Shown here one piece after another: positions 7,559 to 17,156 of a stretch of 64,000 nucleotides of DNA. Location: assembly GCF_016461785.1 (NCBI RefSeq), contig NZ_JAEMUH010000017.1, positions 1 through 64,000 on the forward strand, written 5' to 3'. The DNA comes from Marinomonas ostreistagni. Its GTDB lineage: Bacteria > Pseudomonadota > Gammaproteobacteria > Pseudomonadales > Marinomonadaceae. Made by a program: the position numbers and the translations under genes. Position 1 is the stretch's first letter. Every line of letters begins with the position of its first letter. The notes under the pieces were generated by a model, which searched no databases, had not been told where the DNA came from, and worked only from the letters and a program-made list of their open reading frames with translations.

Positions 7559-9306
7559 TAAGACTCCCTAACTTGGAATTCGATTGTCCATACTAGATCT
7601 GATGTCACATCGTGTGCTTGAAGCAGTAGAAGACCAAGCTCTGTCACACGAGCTGACAAGCAAACACGTACCATGTCGCCTTCTTGGTAATGTCCAGCGT
7701 CCAAAGCAATAGACAGAGGGCTAAGTTCACTTAAGGCCGGAACTGAGAAAGACGGAATAACTTTACCGAGCGTATCGACCTCAGCACCTTGTGATTGGAA
7801 GAAACGGAAAGTAACCGTTTCCCCTACCACAAGGGAAAACTCGTTTGGCAACATCTGCTCGTCAGAGCCTTCCTCTAGCCCAAATGGCGCCACACACAAC
7901 GCATCAACGGGTGGAGCCATGCCTGGGATCGCAGGCATTGGACTTGCAACACCAATGTAGTAATTCGCCGCTAAGCCGCTTTTTACTTTAACGCCGCCTT
8001 CTTGCTGAACTTTCTCATAGAAAGCCGCACCTTTTGCTACTGCATAATCAAGGTGCGCAGGCGTTAGCATCGTTAATTCTGTGTGCTCACCAAGCATCTC
8101 CTGAAGACGCTGCTCCAGTAAATCACGGATTGGTTTCGCGTTAAACACACCACCGTTTAGCAGTACTTTATTAGGAACTACTTCAACGGTTGCAAGGAAT
8201 TCTGAGATGTGGCGTGTGATCGCAGGGTCCGCTTCATAATCTAGGTTAATGGCAGCAAAACCTGAGCGTTGAGCAGCTTGAGCACGTTCACCTAAAGTGA
8301 CTACTGGAAAGAAACCAGCCAACAATTGTTGCTGAACATCTTGCTGGGTCAACGTTGATTTAATGCTGTTATTAAACAAGCTACGACCACGACTGGGTAC
8401 CACTACAGTGGCATCCACTAAATCTTGATTACCTAACAAGCGCTCTTTTGCTTCACGACAAGCTTGCGTTAAACCTGTAATTTGCCAAGGTTCAAGTTGC
8501 GTGCCTTGTTGCGCTAGTTGCCCCGCCAAATGGTACGTCAACGTCATGTCCATATTGTCACCACCCAGAAGGATATGACGACCTACCGCAACACGCTCAA
8601 GACCTAGACTACCGTCTTGATCAACCGCTTGAATCAATGACAAGTCAGTGGTACCACCACCTACGTCAACTACCAAAATATGATCGTCAACGTTTAGTGC
8701 ATCCGTCCACTTAGGTTGATCTGCCAACCAAGCGTAGAAAGCCGCCAACGGCTCTTCGATAAGACGCGCACGAAGACCTGCTTTATTCGCAGCATTTTCT
8801 GTAATCGCACGAGCAGCAGGATCAAACGAAGCCGGCACGGTAATAACCACCTGTTGCTCTGCCATTGGGGCGTCAGGGAACTTATGATTCCAAGCATTTA
8901 CTAAATGCTCAATGTACCATTCAGTGACTTGTGCAGGGGAAACTTTTTCGACTTCTTCGAGTGCATCAACAGGTAACACCTGCTCATCAGCGTTCACTCG
9001 TGAATGACACAACCAACTTTTCGCGCTCTGCGCCATACGACCTTGTGATTTACCACCTAGCTCTCGCGCTAAGGCACCAACGATAACGTCTACTTTGCCC
9101 CAAGGAAGCTGACGATCACTTTCTAGAAATTCCGTTGCGTGCGGGAAGTAAGCAAAAGATGGCAGCAATGCCAATTCTTCCACTCGACCCGCAGCGGTAA
9201 GCTGAGGAATCAATAACTGCTGAAGACTTGCATCTTCGCCCTGCTCTGCATAAAACACTGCTGAGTGAGTGGTACCCAAATCGATACCAATAAAATACTG
9301 TGCCAC
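7558..9306 (-). CDS. Hsp70 (DnaK-like) family protein, short form
   Basis: The 582-residue protein has the Hsp70 ATPase motifs GIDLGTTHSAVFY, VVDVGGGTTDLSL and LLNGGVFNAK. It shares with its longer neighbour an unusual AQSAKSWLCHSRVN segment around residue 95, so the two look like an old duplication. After the ATPase domain only about 150 residues remain, mostly beta strands, so a full helical lid is absent. It starts with GTG immediately after the TAA of the DUF2760 gene. Function is unknown beyond an expected ATP-driven conformational cycle. It sits in the operon uup - DUF2760 - this gene - long Hsp70. Confidence 0.85.
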   Translation of the reverse strand: MAQYFIGIDLGTTHSAVFYAEQGEDASLQQLLIPQLTAAGRVEELALLPSFAYFPHATEFLESDRQLPWGKVDVIVGALARELGGKSQGRMAQSAKSWLCHSRVNADEQVLPVDALEEVEKVSPAQVTEWYIEHLVNAWNHKFPDAPMAEQQVVITVPASFDPAARAITENAANKAGLRARLIEEPLAAFYAWLADQPKWTDALNVDDHILVVDVGGGTTDLSLIQAVDQDGSLGLERVAVGRHILLGGDNMDMTLTYHLAGQLAQQGTQLEPWQITGLTQACREAKERLLGNQDLVDATVVVPSRGRSLFNNSIKSTLTQQDVQQQLLAGFFPVVTLGERAQAAQRSGFAAINLDYEADPAITRHISEFLATVEVVPNKVLLNGGVFNAKPIRDLLEQRLQEMLGEHTELTMLTPAHLDYAVAKGAAFYEKVQQEGGVKVKSGLAANYYIGVASPMPAIPGMAPPVDALCVAPFGLEEGSDEQMLPNEFSLVVGETVTFRFFQSQGAEVDTLGKVIPSFSVPALSELSPLSIALDAGHYQEGDMVRVCLSARVTELGLLLLQAHDVTSDLVWTIEFQVRES

Positions 9307-9900
9307 TTAAACCTCTACTTCCGCAGGCGCCAAAATATGTAGGCTGTCTGTGTTAGAAACTTTTGGTAGGTTGGTTGCCGTTACTTGCCAACCTGGATGA
9401 ATCAAGGTACCTGCGTATGGGCCTTCACCCTGCACGCGACCTTCAAGCTTGATTGCTTTTGGATCATAGTCCGCAGCCACTTCAACACGGCTGTTTTCAG
9501 GTGCACCATTTACCACATCAACGGTAAAGTATTGACTAACCACCTTTGAACAACCTGCATGAATCTGACGAGCTGCTGCACCAACGTCAGCATCGCTGTA
9601 ACCATCGATACTCTCTTTTACGAAGTCGATAAAGCGTGCTTCTTGTTGTAAAAGTTGGAGCAATTGAAGTGCACCGTCTTCATTAACGGTATCAAGTTTA
9701 GGCGCTTGAACTTCAACCTCCTTCACCACTTCAACCGTTTTCGTGATAACTTCGGGTTCTACTTCTGAGGCAAACTTTTGGCCTTCGCCGACCGCTGAAC
9801 AGCGGGCAGCGTATTGACCATTGCCCATATATTTAAAAAATTGGCCGAACGCGCCAAAGAAGCGCGAAACAAAACCAATCGATTTGATTTCATCTGACAT
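9307..9900 (-). CDS. DUF2760 domain protein
   Basis: This 197-residue protein belongs to DUF2760, a family of unknown function often found beside unusual Hsp70 genes. The N-terminal segment (GFVSRFFGAFGQFFKYM) is aromatic and may be amphipathic. Residues about 48-70 form a Val/Glu-rich stretch (TKTVEVVKEVEVQAP), and the C-terminal two thirds hold the conserved part, ending in a beta-rich region with HPGWQVTATNLP. No signal peptide or clear transmembrane helix is seen. The gene abuts the short Hsp70 gene with no gap and lies 5 bases from uup. A substrate adaptor or scaffold for the Hsp70 pair is a guess from context only. Confidence 0.8.
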   Translation of the reverse strand: MSDEIKSIGFVSRFFGAFGQFFKYMGNGQYAARCSAVGEGQKFASEVEPEVITKTVEVVKEVEVQAPKLDTVNEDGALQLLQLLQQEARFIDFVKESIDGYSDADVGAAARQIHAGCSKVVSQYFTVDVVNGAPENSRVEVAADYDPKAIKLEGRVQGEGPYAGTLIHPGWQVTATNLPKVSNTDSLHILAPAEVEV

Positions 9901-9905
9901 AGTAT

Positions 9906-11813
9906 TTATCCGTTCTGCATTTCTTCAAGCTCGACCCAACGTTCCATCGCGTCTTCGAGCGCTTGTTCTGTTTCGCTAAGTTTCGCCAGAGTAGCTTGAA
10001 CCTTTTCTTGGTCGCCCGTGTAAAAATCAGCTGATGAAGTCACTTCATTTAGTTCTTCTAGCTGCTGTTCTAAATCGGCTAATAGGTCAGGCATCGAATC
10101 AAACTCACGCTGAAGTTTGTAGCTTAGTTTGCTCTTTGTTTTGGCTGGTTCCGCGACTTTTTTAGGTGCTTCGGTTTTCTTTTCAGCCTTTTCCGGCTTT
10201 TCTACTTCTGCGGTCGATTCATCAGGGAATTTACCACCTTGACGAATCCAATCTTCGTAGCCACCGACGTATTCTTGAACATTACCTTCCCCTTCAAAAG
10301 CAATCGTACTGGTGACTACGTTATCTAGGAATGCACGGTCGTGACTGACTAGTAGCAAAGTCCCATCGTAGTTCATCAATAGCTCCTCGAGAAGCTCCAG
10401 TGTTTCTACGTCTAGGTCGTTGGTCGGTTCGTCCAATACCAATAGATTGGCTGACTTTGTAAAAAGCTTCGCCAGTAGTACACGGTTGCGCTCACCACCT
10501 GATAAAGCTTTTACCGGTGTACGCGCGCGTTCTGGCGGGAACAAGAAATCTTGTAAGTAACCAATGATGTGGCGGTTCTGACCATTGATTTCAATGGTAT
10601 CTTTACCTTCGCCCACGTTATCTGCGACCGTTTTTTCAGGGTCTAGCTGATCACGTAGTTGGTCAAAATACGCAATTTCAAGCTTAGTACCTTGACGGAC
10701 AGCTCCTTGGTTAGGCGTCAGCTGGCCAAGAAGAATCTTTAGGAAAGTACTCTTACCACATCCGTTAGGACCGATTAGACCAATGCGATCGCCACGGCCT
10801 ACAACAAGATCCATTGGTTTAAGAATGACTTTGTCACCGAATGAATGGGCAACTTGAGTAAATTCAGCCACCAACTTACCGGATTTCTCTTTGCTATCCA
10901 GTGTCATTTTCGCCGTACCTTGACGGTTCACGCGCTCTTTACGTTCTTCACGCAATGCTTTCAAAGCACGAACACGACCTTCATTACGGGTACGACGCGC
11001 CTTGATACCTTGTCGAATCCAAGCTTCTTCTTCGGCTAATTTCTTATCGAATAATGCATTGGCACGCTCTTCTTCTTCCAAAAGCTTTTCTTTGTAATCT
11101 AGGAAGGCTGACAAAGAGCCAGTGAAAGACAACATATTGCCGCGATCAAGCTCAATAATACGGTTGGCTAGGTTTTCCAAGAAACGACGGTCGTGGGTGA
11201 TGAACAGAATCAAGCCACGGAACTGTTTCAACTGACTTTCCATCCACTCAATGGTCGGAACGTCCAAATGGTTGGTTGGCTCGTCCAACAGCAATACATC
11301 TGGATTCGACAACAAAGCTTGAGCCAAGATAACGCGACGGCGCCAACCACCTGAAAGTTCTGACATGAGTTTGTCAGCAGGTAATGCCAAGCGTTGAATC
11401 ATATGGTTAACTCGCTGATCAAGGTCCCAACCTTGGCGCTTATCCAATTCGTTTTGGATGCGTGCTAATTCATCATGATGGGCTTCGTCAAAATCGGCGA
11501 GCAGCTCATTGTAGCGTTGCATCAATTGGTGGATGTCACCACCACCTTCGCTAACAACTTCACGTACTGTCTTGTTATTCGCTGCTGGCAATTCTTGCGG
11601 CAACTGAGCAACGCGCATGCCGCCTTCTACGCGAATTACACCTTCATCAGGAATAATCTCACCCGCAATAATTTTTAGAAAGGTAGACTTACCTGCGCCA
11701 TTGCGGCCGATGATCGCTACTCTTTCTCCGGCTTCTGCAGAGAAGCTAACTTTACTTAACAACGGATGATGGCCAAACGCCACGCTCACTTGGTCGAGTG
11801 TTAATAAACTCAT
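9906..11813 (-). CDS. uup: ABC-F family ATPase Uup
   Basis: The 635-residue protein has two ABC ATPase domains with Walker A GRNGAGKST and GPNGCGKST, signatures LSGGWRRR and LSGGERNR, and Walker B LLLDEPTNHLD and LVLDEPTNDLD. A charged linker separates the domains. It lacks transmembrane segments, so it is an ABC-F protein acting on ribosomes or on DNA structures. The Lys/Glu-rich C-terminal coiled coil (from about residue 540) is the feature that separates Uup from EttA. I use ATG 11813 rather than an upstream in-frame TTG because MSLLTLDQ is the family start and GGA precedes it. It is the first gene of the Hsp70 operon. Confidence 0.9.
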   Translation of the reverse strand: MSLLTLDQVSVAFGHHPLLSKVSFSAEAGERVAIIGRNGAGKSTFLKIIAGEIIPDEGVIRVEGGMRVAQLPQELPAANNKTVREVVSEGGGDIHQLMQRYNELLADFDEAHHDELARIQNELDKRQGWDLDQRVNHMIQRLALPADKLMSELSGGWRRRVILAQALLSNPDVLLLDEPTNHLDVPTIEWMESQLKQFRGLILFITHDRRFLENLANRIIELDRGNMLSFTGSLSAFLDYKEKLLEEEERANALFDKKLAEEEAWIRQGIKARRTRNEGRVRALKALREERKERVNRQGTAKMTLDSKEKSGKLVAEFTQVAHSFGDKVILKPMDLVVGRGDRIGLIGPNGCGKSTFLKILLGQLTPNQGAVRQGTKLEIAYFDQLRDQLDPEKTVADNVGEGKDTIEINGQNRHIIGYLQDFLFPPERARTPVKALSGGERNRVLLAKLFTKSANLLVLDEPTNDLDVETLELLEELLMNYDGTLLLVSHDRAFLDNVVTSTIAFEGEGNVQEYVGGYEDWIRQGGKFPDESTAEVEKPEKAEKKTEAPKKVAEPAKTKSKLSYKLQREFDSMPDLLADLEQQLEELNEVTSSADFYTGDQEKVQATLAKLSETEQALEDAMERWVELEEMQNG

Positions 11814-11837
11814 AGTATTCCGTAAAAACAGGGTCAA

Positions 11838-12054
11838 TTTAGTGTCGACATGTTACCACTGTTCGACAATAAAAATTAATAAAAGGCATTATGTTTGCTT
11901 TGTTTTTTAATGAAAAAATCAATAATCGACAGTAATTTTGAAATCTCACGACCTGTGCTGACATCATAAGATATCAATTAATGTAATATTGGTATGTCAT
12001 GATTATTGCTTAGAGGCTTATAATCCCATAAAAATAATTATCATGGAGTGAGAC
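11838..12054 (+). promoter_or_regulatory. Divergent intergenic region with candidate -10 box for the RND pump
   Basis: This 217-base AT-rich gap separates uup and the efflux genes. A perfect TATAAT is at 12019-12024, 31 bases before the membrane-fusion ATG, but the best -35 (TGTCAT, 11995-12000) is weak, so an activator may be needed. No regulator gene adjoins the pump. I see nothing else there. Confidence 0.4.
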
Positions 12055-13155
12055 ATGCAGATCAAAAACAAACTTGGTCCAGCATTAGCTGTAGTAATCG
12101 TTGCAACAACAATTGTATGGATGCTAAGTGGAAGCAATGGCATCACTCACGCTCAGTCAGAATCAAACACACAAGATTCTTCCTCACCCGAAAGCGATCA
12201 TGCTGATCAAGCATTTTTTGTCAAAGCCACAACGTCACAAGCCGTACCTGTAACTGAGTCTATTACTTTGAGTGGTCAAACCACCGCAGACAATATAATC
12301 ACTCTCACAAATAGGATTGCTGGATATGTTACGGATGTTTTCGTTACGAAGGGTCAGAGCATCGAAGCAGGTAAAGTCTTATTCAAAATTGATGATCGCT
12401 CTTTGAAGGCTAGCCATCTTTACGCCAAAGCCCTTGTAAAACAACGTACACTTGAACTCCAAGGAGTTCTGCGTTTAAACAATCAACAATTAACCTCTCA
12501 GGTAAGTGTTGCGGAAGCAGAAGCAGCATTAGCAAGCGCAAAAGCAAACCTAATAGATCTAGAATTAGATATTGAAAAAACCTCTATGACGTCACATTCA
12601 TCTGGCGTATTGAACAAATTCGCGATTGAAAAAAATCAGTGGTTAGACATAGGCTCTGACGTTGCACAAATCGTTGATGTTTCCCCTCTAAAAGTAACGA
12701 CATTAATACCTCAAAAGTATATTGGGAAAACATTGGTTGGTAGCCCCGTTAATCTAAAGGGACCTAACAACATTGAGATAACAGGTATCATTACATTTAT
12801 TGATACGATCGCTGATGAAGCGACACGCTCATTACCTGTTGAGATCACACTAGATGACGCTAAAGGACTCCCTGCAGGAATATCTGTTGATATCAACCTT
12901 CCTTTAAAAGAGTCCAATGCACACCCCATTTCTCCGGCTTTACTTTCTATCAATGATGATGGAGATATGTCGGTAAAAACCCTTGAAGGTAATACTGTCG
13001 TCAGTCGAGCGGTTTCAGTTATTAAATCTGATCGCAATCACGCCTGGGTTTCGGGCTTACCCAATACTGTAACCATCATTACCTCTGGGCAAGGATTCGT
13101 AAAGGATGGCGACTTCGTTAAAGCAGAAGTAACGGACGGAGTACAGGCTCAATGA
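12055..13155 (+). CDS. RND efflux periplasmic adaptor (HlyD/membrane-fusion family)
   Basis: The 366-residue adaptor links an inner-membrane RND pump to an outer-membrane channel. It has an N-terminal hydrophobic segment (GPALAVVIVATTIVWML, residues 8-24) that anchors or exports it. A lipoyl-like half motif GYVTDVFVTKGQSIEAGKVL comes next, then a short alpha hairpin, the second lipoyl half (residues about 170-205) and beta-barrel segments. The stop overlaps the permease start as ATGA. No outer-membrane factor is encoded here, so a shared TolC-like channel is expected. The substrate is not deducible. Confidence 0.88.
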   Translation: MQIKNKLGPALAVVIVATTIVWMLSGSNGITHAQSESNTQDSSSPESDHADQAFFVKATTSQAVPVTESITLSGQTTADNIITLTNRIAGYVTDVFVTKGQSIEAGKVLFKIDDRSLKASHLYAKALVKQRTLELQGVLRLNNQQLTSQVSVAEAEAALASAKANLIDLELDIEKTSMTSHSSGVLNKFAIEKNQWLDIGSDVAQIVDVSPLKVTTLIPQKYIGKTLVGSPVNLKGPNNIEITGIITFIDTIADEATRSLPVEITLDDAKGLPAGISVDINLPLKESNAHPISPALLSINDDGDMSVKTLEGNTVVSRAVSVIKSDRNHAWVSGLPNTVTIITSGQGFVKDGDFVKAEVTDGVQAQ

Positions 13156-16100
13156 GAACTATAATTGATGCTTCACTAACCCGATCTCGAACGGTTCTTC
13201 TTATATTTGTACTGATTATTTTATCTGGCGTTGTTTCATACATTGAGATACCCAAAGAAAGCACACCGGATATTACGATCCCAATGGCTTACGTGTCAGT
13301 CTCACTTGAGGGGATTGCTCCTGAAGACTCTGACAGTTTACTCGTTCACCCACTTGAACAAGAGCTTAGAGGCGTGGAAGGGCTGAAAGAAATACGTAGC
13401 ACCGCTTCAGAGGGCCATGCCTCCTTAATACTCGAATTTGAATCAGGTACAAATATTGATCAAGCGATTATCAACACTAAAGACAAAGTGGATCGTGCCA
13501 AAAGTGAATTACCAAGCGATGCAGACGAGCCTACTGTCACGGAAATAAACCTATCTACCTTTCCTGTCTTGCGTATTAATTTATACGGTGACATAGATTT
13601 TCCACAACTAAGCCGTATAGCCAATAACCTACAAGACGACATTGAAGCTGTAAAAGGCGTACTTGAGGCCAATATTCAAGGTGACAGAGAACAACAAGCT
13701 GAAATCATTATCGATCAGCAAAAACTAGACAGCTACGGACTTTCATTGACCGATGTGTTGAATCTCTTAAGCAGCAATAATCGATTAGTGGCAGCGGGCA
13801 ATTTGGACACTGGAGCAGGTCGCTTCCCCATAAAGGTTCCAGGCTTACTCCAAACTAAGGAAGATATTTTAAATTTACCCCTTAAGGTATCAGGTACAAA
13901 CATCGTACAGATGAAAGATATCGCCACAGGAGAATTAACCTTCAAAGACGCCACTAGTTATGCACGTGCAAACGGCAAATCTAGTATTACACTTGCGGTT
14001 TCCAAACGAGTAGGCGCCAATATCATTGAAACCATTGATGCAGTCAAGGATGTCATAAATAACAATCAAGCAACATGGCCTGAAGAACTTCACTATTCTT
14101 TGACTCAAGACGAATCAGGACAAATTGAAACGTCTTTGAATGACTTATTTAATAACGTTCTGGCGGCTACACTTCTGGTGATGGTTGTTATCGTTTGGGC
14201 ATTAGGTATTCGTTCAGCGATACTTGTCGGATTAGCCATTCCAGGGGCATTTTTAACCGGAATACTATTTCTAAACCTTCAAGGCTACACCATTAATATG
14301 GTCGTTCTCTTTGCGTTAATCCTTAGTGTTGGAATGCTAGTCGATGGAGCGATCGTTGTCACAGAATACGCGGATAGAAAACTGGCTGAGGGGCAAACCA
14401 AACAACAAGCTTATGCTAGCGCAGCTAGGAGAATGGCATGGCCTATCATAGCCTCTACAGCAACCACACTGGCAGTATTTATGCCTTTACTATTCTGGCC
14501 AGATATTGTCGGTGAGTTTATGCGCTATATGCCAATCACAGTCATCGCTACGCTTTCAGCTTCACTGCTCATGGCACTCATTTTTTTACCAACTATGGGC
14601 GCAATTTTTGGGAAAAGAGGCGCTTACTCTGACACTACCCTAGCCTCATTAAAACTCACAGAAGAAGGCAATCTAAATGACTTACAAGGGTTAACAGGTC
14701 GATATGGCAGACTATTAACCAAACTTGTAGAACACCCTATTAAGGTTCTTTTTATCGCAATTGCGGCGTTAATTGGGGTGATTACATTGTATTCACAGTT
14801 TGGTAAAGGTATAGAGTTTTTTCCCAATATCGAACCAGAAGTTGCCAACATCGAAGTACGCGCTCGAGGTGATTTATCTTTAATTGAAAAGGATCAAGTG
14901 GTTCAGCAAGTTGAGCTGTTAGCGTTGAATGAACCAGACTTTAAAAGTGTCACAACCACTACCTATAGTTCAGCGCCAGATAATGGATCTCCAGATGCTG
15001 TAGGCATCATCACACTTGAGTTTACTGATTGGTTTTCAAGGCGTCCAGCCTCTGAAATATTACAAGATTTTAGAGATAAAGCTAAAAGTATACCTGGCAT
15101 TCTTGTTTCTACCGTTGTAGAACAAGGCGGTCCACAGTCTGGTTCCGATATTGAGTTACAACTTAGCTCTAATTATAGTGCTGTAATCAATGAATCGGCA
15201 GATCGAATTATAGAAGAGCTTAGAACCCGCCCTGAAATAGTCTCCGTTAATGACGATCGATCATTACCTGGTTTAGAGTGGCGACTAGAAATTGACAGGG
15301 CGGAAGCAAGCAAATTTGGCGTCAATGTAGACATGCTTGGCAACGTTGTTAAATTGGTGACAACGGGCATTACACTTGGCGACTTTCTACCGGATGGCGC
15401 TGAAGATAAAATCGATATTGTGGTGAGATTCCCGACATCGCAGAGAAACCTAGAACAATTAGATCAGCTCCATATACCAACAAATTCGGGGATTGTCCCA
15501 ATTAGCAATTTTGTTCGTACTATTGCCGCACCAAAACAAGGTTATATTCATCGAGTTGATGGTAAAAGAGCTGTAAAAATTTCCGCAGACGTTAAAGATG
15601 GTCTAGTTGTTGACCAAGTTATTAAACAAATCCAACAAAAATTATCCAATTCGGATCTTCCTACTTCTTTAGATTACGAGTTCAGAGGTAATACAGAAGA
15701 TCAGCAAAAAGCGGGTGCATTTTTAATGAAAGCTTTTGCAGTTGCCTTCTTTATCATGACAATCATTCTAGTCACCCAGTTTAATAACTTTTTTCAATGT
15801 TTACTCATTCTAAGCGCAGTTATTTTTTCAACTATCGGAGTCTTTGTGGGTTTGATGCTGAAAGGTGAACCTTTCGGCATCGTGATGAGTGGTGTTGGTG
15901 TTATTGCTTTAGCGGGTGTAGTAGTGAACAACAACATTGTATTAATCGATACGTTTAATGGCCTAAAACAACAAGGCATGGACGTAAAAGAAGCGGCTAT
16001 CAGAACAGGGGTTCAACGTCTTCGCCCAGTCATGTTGACGACTATCACCACTATATTGGGCCTCCTACCAATGGTATTTCAGCTTAACATTGATTTTATT

Positions 16101-16256
16101 CACAGAGAACTCAGTATTGGAGCGCCCTCTTCACAATGGTGGACTCAACTCTCAACGGCCATAGCTGGGGGCCTTGCATTTGCAACGCCACTTACTCTTA
16201 TATTGACACCTTGTTTGTTAGTATTGGGCCAAAAGAAAAAACGAAAAGAGATTTAG
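13152..16256 (+). CDS. RND efflux permease, HAE-type
   Basis: The 1034-residue transporter shows the RND plan: a first helix, a large periplasmic loop, helices 2-6, a second helix-loop set, then helices 8-12. The proton-relay helix reads GMLVDGAIVVTEY, with one Asp where AcrB has two adjacent. This is seen in many AcrB-distant permeases. The second half has GVVVNNNIVLID at the matching position. It should use the proton gradient to expel small molecules with the adaptor encoded just upstream. A short C-terminal tail ends KKKRKEI. Drug versus metabolite specificity cannot be read from the sequence. Confidence 0.88.
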   Translation: MRTIIDASLTRSRTVLLIFVLIILSGVVSYIEIPKESTPDITIPMAYVSVSLEGIAPEDSDSLLVHPLEQELRGVEGLKEIRSTASEGHASLILEFESGTNIDQAIINTKDKVDRAKSELPSDADEPTVTEINLSTFPVLRINLYGDIDFPQLSRIANNLQDDIEAVKGVLEANIQGDREQQAEIIIDQQKLDSYGLSLTDVLNLLSSNNRLVAAGNLDTGAGRFPIKVPGLLQTKEDILNLPLKVSGTNIVQMKDIATGELTFKDATSYARANGKSSITLAVSKRVGANIIETIDAVKDVINNNQATWPEELHYSLTQDESGQIETSLNDLFNNVLAATLLVMVVIVWALGIRSAILVGLAIPGAFLTGILFLNLQGYTINMVVLFALILSVGMLVDGAIVVTEYADRKLAEGQTKQQAYASAARRMAWPIIASTATTLAVFMPLLFWPDIVGEFMRYMPITVIATLSASLLMALIFLPTMGAIFGKRGAYSDTTLASLKLTEEGNLNDLQGLTGRYGRLLTKLVEHPIKVLFIAIAALIGVITLYSQFGKGIEFFPNIEPEVANIEVRARGDLSLIEKDQVVQQVELLALNEPDFKSVTTTTYSSAPDNGSPDAVGIITLEFTDWFSRRPASEILQDFRDKAKSIPGILVSTVVEQGGPQSGSDIELQLSSNYSAVINESADRIIEELRTRPEIVSVNDDRSLPGLEWRLEIDRAEASKFGVNVDMLGNVVKLVTTGITLGDFLPDGAEDKIDIVVRFPTSQRNLEQLDQLHIPTNSGIVPISNFVRTIAAPKQGYIHRVDGKRAVKISADVKDGLVVDQVIKQIQQKLSNSDLPTSLDYEFRGNTEDQQKAGAFLMKAFAVAFFIMTIILVTQFNNFFQCLLILSAVIFSTIGVFVGLMLKGEPFGIVMSGVGVIALAGVVVNNNIVLIDTFNGLKQQGMDVKEAAIRTGVQRLRPVMLTTITTILGLLPMVFQLNIDFIHRELSIGAPSSQWWTQLSTAIAGGLAFATPLTLILTPCLLVLGQKKKRKEI

Positions 16257-16313
16257 TCACATCAAAAATGACAAAAATCGTACAAAAATGCATACAAAAA
16301 ACTGACAATTAGC

Positions 16314-16342
16314 TTGTGGTCAATGTATTGCATCGACATAAT
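16314..16342 (+). promoter_or_regulatory. Candidate sigma-70 promoter of the stator-pilZ genes
   Basis: TTGTGG (16314-16319) and CATAAT (16337-16342) are separated by exactly 17 bases, 38 bases before the stator gene start. The -35 is only half-matched. I did not see a flagellar sigma-28 signature. Confidence 0.4.
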
Positions 16343-16380
16343 GAAATGACATTTTTTGCAAAAGTTAGGTAGTTTGATCA

Positions 16381-17151
16381 ATGGATTTTGCATCGTTTAT
16401 CGGTATTATTTCGGGTATTGCACTAATTGTTTCTGCAATTTTCTTAGGCAGTAGCGATTTTTCAATTTTCATAAATATTCCCGGCATAATGATAGTTATT
16501 GGTGGCACCATTGCTGCCACACTTCTTACTTTTCAATTCAAAGATACCATGGCAGCCCTGCGAGCTATGTTTATTGTGTTTGCTCAAGACAAGCAAGATC
16601 CACAGGCCATGATTTCTACAATGTTGCAACTTACCAAGATTGCACGACGCGAAGGCTTGGTAGCATTAAGCCGCGTAGAAGCCGACTCACCTTTTTTGAA
16701 ACGAGCACTTGGTATGGCTTCAGATGCCTCTGATGAAGAGTACATACGCAAAACGCTTCAAGCGGACATTGACTCTTTAAAGATGCGTCACTTTGTTGTT
16801 CAGGATGTATTTAAGAAAATGGGCACTTATGCTCCAGCCTTTGGGATGCTGGGTACATTAATTGGTTTGATCCAAATGCTGTCGCAACTTGACGACCCAG
16901 AAACCATCGGCCCATCTATGGCCGTAGCACTTCTTACAACGTTCTATGGATCCCTATTAGCAACTGTTATCTTTAACCCTATTGCAGGTAAGCTAAAAGC
17001 CAGAACGATACTTGAAATCCAAACCTTAGAAATCATTAGGGACGGAACTGTTAGTCTCTTGGGTAGCAATAATTATTTGGCTGTATACGAACGCCTTTCA
17101 TCTTATATCCCTGCGCATCAGCGTAAGCCAGCTGGAATCGGTGGAGAATAA
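16381..17151 (+). CDS. MotA/PomA-type stator channel protein
   Basis: The 256-residue inner-membrane protein matches MotA/PomA with helices near residues 5-25, 32-52, 150-172 and 183-205. A charged cytoplasmic loop between helices 2 and 3 carries the rotor-contacting residues. The segment GMLGTLIGLIQML...DDPETIGPSMAVALLTTFYG is typical of the sodium-type PomA branch. With the next gene it should form an ion channel that drives flagellar rotation. No other flagellar gene is near. It could instead serve a second stator set, or a non-flagellar ExbB/TolQ-like role, but the OmpA-type partner argues for a stator. Confidence 0.88.
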   Translation: MDFASFIGIISGIALIVSAIFLGSSDFSIFINIPGIMIVIGGTIAATLLTFQFKDTMAALRAMFIVFAQDKQDPQAMISTMLQLTKIARREGLVALSRVEADSPFLKRALGMASDASDEEYIRKTLQADIDSLKMRHFVVQDVFKKMGTYAPAFGMLGTLIGLIQMLSQLDDPETIGPSMAVALLTTFYGSLLATVIFNPIAGKLKARTILEIQTLEIIRDGTVSLLGSNNYLAVYERLSSYIPAHQRKPAGIGGE

Positions 17152-17156
17152 AGCAT

